From positions 21,228,503 to 21,292,502 of the forward strand of contig NC_135551.1 of assembly GCF_964340395.1 (NCBI RefSeq): 64,000 nt of DNA. The letters run 5' to 3'. Within the stretch, counting starts at the first letter, position 1. The number at the start of each line of letters is the position of its first letter. Positions 55,691 to 64,000 of this stretch are shown here, in pieces. Made by a program: the position numbers and the translations under genes. Below the pieces are notes generated by a model. It saw only the letters and a list, made by a program, of their open reading frames with translations, was not told the origin of the DNA and searched no databases. The DNA comes from Glandiceps talaboti (Eukaryota > Hemichordata > Enteropneusta > Spengelidae).

Positions 55691-58155
55691 TATTGTATAG
55701 AAAACATATGTATGTAGAAAAGCCAGCGTACAAATTTGAAATGTGTAAGTTATAAAAAACAACTTGCATCTTAATTGAAGTCAGGAGGTACATGGAACAA
55801 AGATAGCTCAGTCACTAGTGTGTCTATAGTACTGTTCCTTAAGGTTTCATTGATATGAAGAGCTAATATGTGTAATGTATAAGTTAGGGTTTGAGCTTTG
55901 GCGTATAATTTGCTAGCAGCCATCATTTTCATCTGAAAACTAGTAATTACACAGGCAATGTTTGATATTACTTACAGTTTTTTTTTAAAAGAAAGACTGC
56001 TTGTAGCAAATTGACGTTTAGAGAAACAGGAAATGAATAGAGAAAAGATATATCAAATTCAATCAAATCAGAAGACAATATGTCTACATTACATTTTTCT
56101 TTTAATTATTTAAGCACAGCTGTTGCATATACAATGTAACTAAAGGCACTTGTGTAATTGAGAAAATTCTACGTACTATTTATATGGTTTTATCTATAAA
56201 TCTTATATCTTGACTTGAATAATATTTACTATTAAACCTTTGGTTATTCTTTGGCAAGTTGATGATTTACGTTGAATTTTGGCCCATTTTGGAGTTTTCA
56301 GTAAATTTGGGAATTATGTCTCGGTAGTATTAATATCACCTAGATGTTATTCCCTAATATTTTTATTCATTCAGCCAAGGAAAATACGAGTGACCTAAGG
56401 GGGCTCTGTCACTAGTATATATTCCATATTTGTTGTTCAACTTGGCTTGTGCATGGTATAACATGTGTAATTCTCTCTCTCAGTATCATGGGGACTTTAT
56501 ACAACTCAGGAGGAAGACAAATAAACCATGAAAAGAGCATAAACACTGATATCCCTTCGATGTTCTAGTAATAAATGTATCTAGTCTAAATTTCAAACTT
56601 TCTACAAAATTTTTGAGATTTTCACAATACTCATTTGTCTTAAATATATTTTATTGATGTGTACCCAGAGGAAAGAATTGCCACACCAAATATAAATTAA
56701 CTTTTGTACGGAAACTATTCATATGTGTATTTCATGCAAATGAGGTAATTTGCATATTCAAGTTCATATTAGGATAACGATATATTACTTTATACAAAAT
56801 GTATGTCTAATATTGTGGATTGCATACTAATGAGATGTTTTGCATAATACTTGCAAACGGAATTTGATTTCGAAAATTCATTTAAAGGGTTCAAAAACAA
56901 TGCCACTCAAATTTGATACAAAGCATTTAATTGGGTTTGACAAGTTTGCAAATTACATGACACTTTCTATTAGAAGTACAGTTGCGACCGGTTTGATGAG
57001 TTTGGATTTTGAGATAGTGTGGGTGGCATGCAGTATGTACATGATCATAACACATAAGTATACAAACATCATGTATTATAACAATGTCACAAACATATCG
57101 GACAATCTAATAGAAAATAAATTCGATATTTTTAGAGAAATACTATAAAGGAAACTTGTTTGAGTTTCAGGAGGAAATATTGATGATTCATATAACTTCA
57201 AAAATATTGATTTACACTTCATAAATCATTTCTCTCATATGTACTTATGATTCAGAAAATCCCAGCCACCTACAAAACAAATTTCATACAGCATATGTTT
57301 CTAATAATTAGTCACTAGTATCTGAGAGACCTGTCAGCTGTGAATGAAACTGTGCACAACAAACCACTTCACTGTATATAAGTTCGTGATCAAATGAAAT
57401 TGGAAACCTATCTGTGTGTGCATATGTGCGACACACGATAACGGAAATTTGAAATATTACGTTCAGAATAGTAGGACAATACAGCCTTCAATAATATCCT
57501 CCATCAATACAGCTAAAAAGTTATACTATAATCAACTTAATCTTAAATTGGTTTTTCAATGTAATCAAGCCTGAAAGTGACACATCCGAGAAATCTTTAT
57601 TCTGATTCTTGTCACTAATATGCCATGCGTAAATAACGCGTCTATTGCATAGGTAGTCACGGCTCAACTCAACAATTAAGTTCATTAGTTATATGATTAA
57701 AAATTAGACAAAGTCAATTTGTATGGCACCTGACAAATGTGATGAAATTGACACAATTTGATTTGATAACGGTTCCACATTTGTCAGTGTAAATCGTTGT
57801 TTTCTTTACCATTAGAACTGAAATTGACACATCATCACAATTTTTTTATTCACAAAGGCATTGATTAATGTGTGATAAAACCCATTTGCAGTGTAACACT
57901 GTTGCTGTAAGTACCGGCTACAGGTTGGAGGCTATAAAATGTATGACATCAAATGAGAAAAACACATAATTCATTGAGATATTTTTAAACAATGACTATT
58001 TGGCAGAGAGAAAAAACCACTTAAAGTATGTTTATTCTTGGCAAATACACCAGGGTACATATCACTTCTGACTGCTGTGATCTCCAGCTATATGAATTAT
58101 AATATAACCACAGATTTCTTCCTACGTCATCTCCTTACAGATTCAAATAAGACGT
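55691..58155. other. long unremarkable stretch
   Basis: No supported gene in 2.4 kb. Octamer ATGCAAAT is present at 56734-56741 and its complement at 56748-56755. The 102-codon frame 56840-57148 is AT-rich and unsupported. Confidence 0.45.
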
Positions 58156-58157
58156 TG

Positions 58158-58260
58158 TGATAAGGTGAATCAAATTAATCACTTTTGATAAACCATTTTC
58201 CTGATAAGTTGAATCAAAATTAATCACTTTTGTGTGATAACCCATTTTCCTAAATTTGTT
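58158..58260. repeat. ~50 bp tandem duplication
   Basis: GATAAGGTGAATCAAATTAA at 58160 and GATAAGTTGAATCAAAATTA at 58203 start two units that share TCACTTTTG, TGATAA and CCATTTTCCT. Confidence 0.8.
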
Positions 58261-58434
58261 CTTAAAATTGCACTTTTATTAATTTGCTTTGAATGAGTTC
58301 TCTTACATTAATTATCAATCACGGTATGTTGTCAAAGAAAGTCATTTCTATGAAAATTAAATGCAAATAAAAATTTAAATGAGAAATTAATTAGAAAGAG
58401 GCAATGTCAATATTTAGTGTTATTTTATTTTTCA

Positions 58435-58665
58435 CTACCATACCAATATACCGATACCAATCTGTGTTGCAAGTTTGTTTTTATTATGTACATTTCATCA
58501 CTAATTAATTTGACTTTGCCAATCTCTATTCAGCTTTTTGGTCTTTTCCTCTGCCAATATATCAATAACGGTGTGAATTGCAAGTTTGTTTTTATTATGC
58601 ACATTTCACTGCTTGTTCATTTTTACTCTTCCAATCTCTGTTGCTTTCCTCTTTTTTTTTAAGCC
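58435..58665. repeat. ~110 bp tandem duplication
   Basis: TTGCAAGTTTGTTTTTATTAT followed by CATTTCA occurs at 58465 and 58577. Both are followed by CCAATCTCT and TTCCTCT blocks and preceded by CCAATAT-like text. The 81-codon frame 58417-58662 is made by it. Confidence 0.85.
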
Positions 58666-59100
58666 ACTGCTTATTATTGTACAAAAAAAAAGATATTTCT
58701 GAATCGCAAAAGGTTTTTATGCAATAAAAAGTGTCACAACACATTTTTTTATCATTTTTTTTGTTATAAATTTTAAGAATTACATAGTATTAGTAGTCAA
58801 ATTGAAATTTTAAATTATAATCCCAATACATGTCAAATCCGAATGTTTAAATCCTAAGTTCTTGCATTTTGTTCTCTCACATCTGTAGAGGCATAATGAT
58901 AACGATCGTTTCTGTGTGTGCGCAGAACCTAATCATGGTAGTGTACAATTTGAAATTTTCTAAATGACTCAGGCAAATGTTAAAATGAACACTTGTTGCA
59001 TGCTTTTACAAGATCTGAAACCATTTAAATTCAAAGTTGAACTATTTGTGCATGAAACATTTTAACCCATTTGATTTCCCAACTACTTGAGGAATACTCT
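58666..59100. other. no recognised feature
   Basis: T-rich and AT-rich text with nothing recognised. Confidence 0.4.
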
Positions 59101-59102
59101 CA

Positions 59103-59495
59103 GTTTTTTTTTTTGCTAAGGCTCAGGAACCATGGTAACTGAGGAAAGGAGATGGAGGGGGGGGGGATACAATTTGCATATATTTCTATACCTTGTTTTA
59201 ACTTGTAAGAGTTTTTTTGCTATGGTTCGAGAACCATAGTAACAGAGGAAATCAAGGAAGGGGTACAATTTGCATATATTTCTATACCTTGTTTTAACTT
59301 GTACGATTTTTTTGCTATGGTTCAGGAACCATGGTAACAGAGGAAATCAAGGGGGGAGGTAAAATTTGCATATATTTCTCTACCTTGTTTCAACTGGTAA
59401 CAGTTTTTTTGCTAAGGCTCAGGAGCCATGGTAACAGAGGAGAGGGATGGAGGGGTGTCAGGTGAAATTTGCATATATTTCCATACCTTGTTGGG
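59103..59495. repeat. ~96-103 bp tandem repeat, 4 copies, with octamer and X-box-like motifs
   Basis: Each unit has a T run, GCTA(A/T)GG(C/T)TC, GGAACCATGGTAACAGAGGA (with small changes), a G-rich stretch, AATTTGCATATATTTCTATA and CCTTGTTTTAACTTGTA. ATTTGCAT (the POU octamer complement) is at 59172-59179, 59268-59275, 59364-59371 and 59467-59474. The ACCATGGTAAC part resembles half of an RFX X-box but misses the leading GT. Confidence 0.92.
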
Positions 59496-61255
59496 TAGTT
59501 TGGTGAGAAACTCCTATAGCACTTTGGGAAACTCAGATTGATTTTATGTGCTTACCACCGATAAAGCTGCATTAGCCACAATGTGAACATTTTTTTTAAT
59601 GTTTTGTTGGGTATATAACTTACTCATAATATAATTCACCATGTAAAGTATTGAATCACCTGTAGTTAGATCTATTTATGTAGCCATACACATAATATGG
59701 TACAGAAAATCAAATCAAATTTAATTTTAGGTCCTCACCCTAAAATCAGCACCTCAACAAAATAATGATTTCAACCTGTTTTTGTACATTGTATTACTTT
59801 TGGATAAAACAGACCTTTAATTAACATGTACAATAACTAATTATTGGTATTTTTAACAAATTTACAAGACGATTTTGTTGGTTGCCTTACCGACAAAATT
59901 ATACTCCAGTTGCAGACAGTGCAGGCAAAACATTCAACGGTTTTAGAAAATGATGAATAAATTGACCAAAAATAGTAAAATATCTCTGTATACTATCACA
60001 ACAAAACCAAATGTATCTACTTGAGAAGGCCCACTTACTAGGTTGGAAACTGGCCGGAAACTATTTTTTGATTAACTAAAGCTGAGAACAAAAAATTCAC
60101 CTTCGAAAAAACCCACAAAGTCAAAGCGATTCTAAATTCCTGTATCTGCCATTCAGAATTAAGTCCTCCTTAGTCAACCCGTTCAAAGCTGCTGACACTA
60201 GACAACATTTGAACAGCTTTCCTTTGTTGATCATTAGGACTAAAAAAATGATTCCTATGGGGAACTTTCATCACTGCAGAGAATCACACATTTCGATTCA
60301 ATGATGTCACATGGAATCTGTTTGTTTAGTAAAACTGGACGCCTGCCAAACATATTTAGAGGACTTAGAGACAACCATAGACAAGTTTGCTATCTTTAAT
60401 CTCCTTTTGTGCTTTATATGTACCCGAACGTTGTAGCTATTCAATAAACACTTTAATACTATAACTTAACAATTGGAAATATCAGTCAGCAATTAGGCTT
60501 ACTGCTATTGAAAACTTGTTGGGGGACCCTACAGTCTTTCGGCCTGATCTGATTTACGTAGGTTTTACGTTGTCGGCAGATGTTCATACCACAGAAAGAA
60601 TAGAAAATCTGGACAAGACACAAATATTGACCATCCTTCCAACCACTTCTGTGTTGTTATATAACTGAATTTGCACAGGTCAGAGGTCATCTGATAAACT
60701 GGTTTAAAAAGCCTATCTCTTCAAAGACACTTGAGCCAAGGATGACAGGATGTGTCAAAAAAAAAGACAATCAGTGCTGGTGTCGGCTCCATTTATTTAC
60801 ATATATCTCAGTTATATGAAAGAGGAGGCTGATTCCACCTGGTAAAATTCACAGGGGTGTCACACCTATGCGAGGGTAACATTGGCTATCCCTCCCTATT
60901 TGTAAAATAATACTATATATATATACACTTTCGTCAAATTTGGTGTTGCCTATTGATAGATATATTCACACACAGAAATCATAGCGTATCAGATACATAA
61001 TTTTCAGGTATTTGTATATTCGGTGACAGGTACTGATAAAGTGCCTCCTGCGGTGTACATATCTGCAGTGACAGATTTTGGTATACTGTAGTGTGTTATG
61101 CTACACATTTTTAACTATGAGAATACTGTCACGTATATATTTCTTATTACTGTCCACACTGCACATCTTCGAAGCTGTGATGTTGCTCATATATATAGTG
61201 TATGTATCTTTCGGATTTAGGGAGTGCTGTCACTGCTGTGTTGTGTTGAAAATAT
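59496..61255. other. long stretch, weak repeats at its end
   Basis: No supported gene. From about 60990 the text becomes a very degenerate version of the 30 bp repeat that follows (TACTG-, GTGACAG- and CTGTAC-type phrases). Confidence 0.45.
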
Positions 61256-61259
61256 AACG

Positions 61260-61400
61260 CTTCTGATTCAAGACATACTGTACTACATAATTCTGATTCA
61301 GCACCTGGTACTCTGTACATTTCGGAATCCGTATGTCCTTCACTACATAAATCTGATTCAATACTCACTGTCCTGCGTATTTCTGACCCACTACATGTAC
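61260..61400. repeat. 30 bp tandem repeat, ~4.7 copies
   Basis: Units at about 61260, 61290, 61320, 61350 and 61380 share (A/T)TTCTGATTCA, an ACT-(A/G)CTGT core and a (T/G)ACATA-type end. Divergence between units is about a third of positions. Confidence 0.75.
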
Positions 61401-61429
61401 ATTCAACCTGTTAAATACGCTATGTATTA

Positions 61430-61796
61430 AGGTAGAATGCACCTCGGGGAACAAATTTCCCTGAATATCAGAGTTCGTCAAATCTCTCCAAATTCTGCCA
61501 TGAATGCTCATTTTTGATCCTTTGAAATAATAAAGGAAATTTTGGGGTTTCACCATCTTTTTTTCAAGGAAATCATCAATTTTTTATTTTCCCATTAAAG
61601 ATTAAGATTAACATAGTATTTAATGGCCATATTGGATGGCGGCCATATTGGATTCTAAAATGACTAAATTTGGATAACATTTTGATCTCTATTTCAAAAG
61701 TTTGTACGGTGACCTTAGGTTTTTTTGTTTTAACTGAGAACAGGTTGGAGTTTTCTTGAACAAAACAACAGCAAAACTGTAAAGAGTTTATTTCCG
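61430..61796 (-). repeat. dispersed repeat, family R2 copy B
   Basis: This is the opposite-orientation relative of 3930-4252. It carries an extra short block in which the ATATTGGATGGCGGCCATAT phrase makes a local palindrome around 61626-61655. Its 83-codon minus frame parallels the frame in copy A but is not conserved as a protein. Confidence 0.65.
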
Positions 61797-62544
61797 AGGC
61801 GCAGTCCACATGTATATTTAATAGCATTTCCTTGTTTTTCTTCGTTTTCCACCAAAAAGTGCCAAATCTTGCTTCATGACTATATATACAAATGTAATAA
61901 GTAGTTAACCATAGGCATTTCCTTTAATCTAGTTAGCAATATACCCCTCAAAGAAAAAGACAATCTTTGCTTGATAACACCTGGGTTTCCTTGTGAGTCA
62001 CCACATAGTAATTAGAGATAGAGGTACATCAAATTGTGGTCTTGCTGTGTTGTCAGTGGTGTGCCAAATTAGCTAGTTAGCAAGACAACTAACCAACTTC
62101 AGGCAATTTGGTTTGTACAACCAAAAATGTTGTTTCTATGTTCTAGAATCACATTATGATGAGTGTAAATTATCTACCCAGCTAAATTTAGGTTTAGCTT
62201 TAAGCAAAGAAGGGTCAGCGAGTCAGACAAAATGTCCCGGGTAAATAACTTTGGAACTACTACATTAAATTGGTTAGTGCTGCTGCAAGACATCCCAGTG
62301 CTTCATGATCATTGATGGATGTGTACATTGTACTTATCTTCCAAAGTGGGTCATCATTATTTGGATTGCTGTTAAAAATTGAAGAATTGTTAAAGTATTC
62401 AAAAGTTGGATAACACATTAACAACAATTTGTTATCAGAGGAAACCTACCTCTCCATTCTTAATTGGTTTTATGAGGCCTCTTGACTTCAATCCATTGAA
62501 TATTGTTTCGGTAGCCTGTCATAAAACAATACAAAAACCTATGA
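61797..62544. other. no recognised feature
   Basis: Unremarkable sequence between the dispersed repeat and the SINE. Confidence 0.45.
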
Positions 62545-62950
62545 GCAATAATGGTTAAATAGTCTGAGTGGCTGGCTTAGAAGCTACAAGTTGTAGGTTC
62601 GAGCATGCCACTGTTGTTTGTTTCTGAATGGTTAAAGTACAGTCCTTAGGCAAGATTTGAACCCTGCTTCTGCCCCAGAAAAACCTAGCTGTATAACTGG
62701 GGACCTGGCAGGACAGAAGCTTCTAGATGAATGTGAGTACTTTAATCCTATGTGCTTACAGCTGGGGCTTACAAAGGTTGCAATGGATTGTATGCTCCAT
62801 AACAAGTAAGGAAATCATGTATATATAAAGGGCCAATGTGCTGATATAGATCTGTGCCAGAAGTATTAATTGTACATGTATGTACAGTGCTATCTATGAC
62901 CCATTGTGGTCGGCACTTTATAAATGTATGTATGACATTATTATTACTAT
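62545..62950 (+). mobile_element. tRNA-derived SINE, apparently full length
   Basis: The 5' head has an A-box-like TAGTCTGAGTGG at 62560-62571 and a B-box-like GGTTCGAGCA at 62596-62605, 25 bp apart, as in a tRNA-derived polymerase III promoter. The body holds CAGTCCTTAGGCAAGATTTG and CTGCCCCAG phrases, common in invertebrate SINEs. The 3' half matches 11668-11872. The end is GGCACTTTATAAATGTATG, then an ATTATTATTAC tail near 62936-62948. It is too divergent from a cloverleaf to be a working tRNA gene. Confidence 0.75.
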
Positions 62951-63526
62951 ATCAGATCTATGATTCCTGCTAGTTTCATTTACAATTAAACACAATGGTT
63001 TTTTCCCCGCACAAATGCAAAAAACAACCTTGAATTTCATATGTGTTCATTCCAAACAACACATTAGTATGCAAGGATTATCATCAGCTGAATGCATCTT
63101 AATCTCTTAGCAATTACAAAGGCAGACATGTAGAAAAATAATTTCTTCTTTTAACATACAGGTACAGCCACAACAGTGTTTTTGTTATGGGTAGTTAAAG
63201 CAGGTAAAATGGACCTGAGTCCCCCTGTCATTTTACCAGGTTTCCCCTACCAAAATGATGGTACAATGTATTGGAAACTATGCCAGGTTAAAAAAAATCC
63301 CCCTTTCTGTTACCGGGGGTTCCACAACCTTAGCAAAAAACACTGAGAAATACAAAAAAAAAATCAGGACATCTTTTATACATACATAAAAATGGTTCTG
63401 TCCAAAAGATCTAAAAAGTTTTTCTAGAAATCATTCATGATGTATATGAAGATATATAGTTGTAAACCTAGATATTTTTGCTACTAGAAAATTATATGTT
63501 TTTACAGTCTTCAGTTCTTTTCAAAT
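62951..63526. other. mostly unremarkable
   Basis: ATTTTACCAGGTTTCCCCTA at 63231 and similar phrases nearby echo the repeats at 44732 and 52696. No gene was recognised. Confidence 0.45.
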
Positions 63527-64000
63527 ACTAATTTTACTAATTGTCAGACTGGTACATTATGTCCATGTACAAGAAGGCATTTTAGTCACTACTAATTTTA
63601 CTAATTACCAGACTGGTACATTATGTCCATGTACAAGAAGGCATTTTAGTCACTACTAATTTTACTAATTACCAGACTGGTACATTATGTCCATGTACAA
63701 GAAGGCATTTTAGTCACTACTAATTTTACTAATTACCAGACTGGTACATTATGTCCATGTACAAGAAGGCATTTTAGTCACTACTAATTTTACTAATTAC
63801 CAGACTGGTACATTATGTCCATGTACAAGAAGGCATTTTAGTCACTACTTATTTTACTAATTACCAGACTGGTACATTATGTCCATGTACAAGAAGGCAT
63901 TTTAGTCACTACTAATTTTACTAATTACCAGACTGGTACATTATGTCCATGTACAAGAAGGCATTTTAGTCACTACTAATTTTACTAATTACCAGACTGG
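63527..64000. repeat. 64 bp satellite, at least 7.4 copies, open at the window end
   Basis: CAGACTGGTACATTATGTCC begins at 63545, 63609 and every 64 bp afterwards to the end. The unit continues ATGTACAAGAAGGCATTTTA and GTCACTACTAATTTTACTAA with TTAC. Units are almost identical. I noted only GTCAG instead of ACCAG in the first unit and CTTATT instead of CTAATT near 63846. The true length is unknown because the array continues past the window. Confidence 0.98.

Noticed and set aside
62560-62605. Possible functional tRNA gene (also 38736-38788 on the minus strand)
   Set aside because: A and B boxes are present, but the arms do not form a proper cloverleaf and the tRNA-like part continues into a SINE body.
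63527-64000. CRISPR-like look of regularly spaced repeats (also 22937-23220)
   Set aside because: The whole unit is repeated without unique spacers, and the surroundings are animal-type DNA. These are satellites.

Overview
This window reads as a gene-poor, repeat-dense stretch of nuclear DNA from an animal, most likely a marine invertebrate (mollusc or other lophotrochozoan, or an invertebrate deuterostome). The reasons are AT-rich, CpG-poor non-coding sequence, very long di-, tri-, tetra- and pentanucleotide microsatellites, tRNA-headed SINE-like elements, many foldback MITE-like elements, and a striking excess of the palindrome TACATGTA. I saw no bacterial gene organisation, operon, rRNA or functional tRNA gene. 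The phylum is inference.

Almost every long open reading frame is a translation of a simple repeat (His-Thr, Cys-Val-Tyr, Arg-Glu, Ser-Leu, Asp or Met runs) and is not a gene. One segment, 31110-31433 (+), looks like a real protein-coding exon: a good splice acceptor followed by 107 open codons with ordinary amino-acid composition. I do not recognise the family.

Layout. 0-6 kb: degenerate local tandem repeats and dispersed repeats, one of them (3930-4252) with an inverted relative at 61430-61796. 7-12.3 kb: microsatellites, degenerate tandem arrays, a 355-370 bp dispersed repeat present twice (8395, 11938) and a truncated SINE (11668). 12.3-21 kb: sparse sequence with minisatellites and a 370 bp CT tract. 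21.3-23.4 kb: a 134 bp tandem array, then a 661 bp inverted-repeat element carrying a 41 bp array. 26-33.3 kb: microsatellites, the candidate exon and pentanucleotide tracts. 36-40.2 kb: tandem arrays, a minus-strand SINE and a small MITE. 43.2-53.3 kb: five MITE-like elements bounded by TTAA or near-TTAA, two of them copies of one family and three of them long foldbacks. 55.6-59.5 kb: repeats that carry POU octamers. 61.3-64 kb: a 30 bp array, the inverted dispersed repeat, a full-length-looking SINE and a homogeneous 64 bp satellite that runs off the window end.

No set of genes works together here. The interest lies in the transposon and satellite biology, in one unidentified exon, and in clusters of exact RFX X-box and POU octamer motifs. 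All coordinates were read by eye, so repeat edges are uncertain by roughly 5-20 bases.
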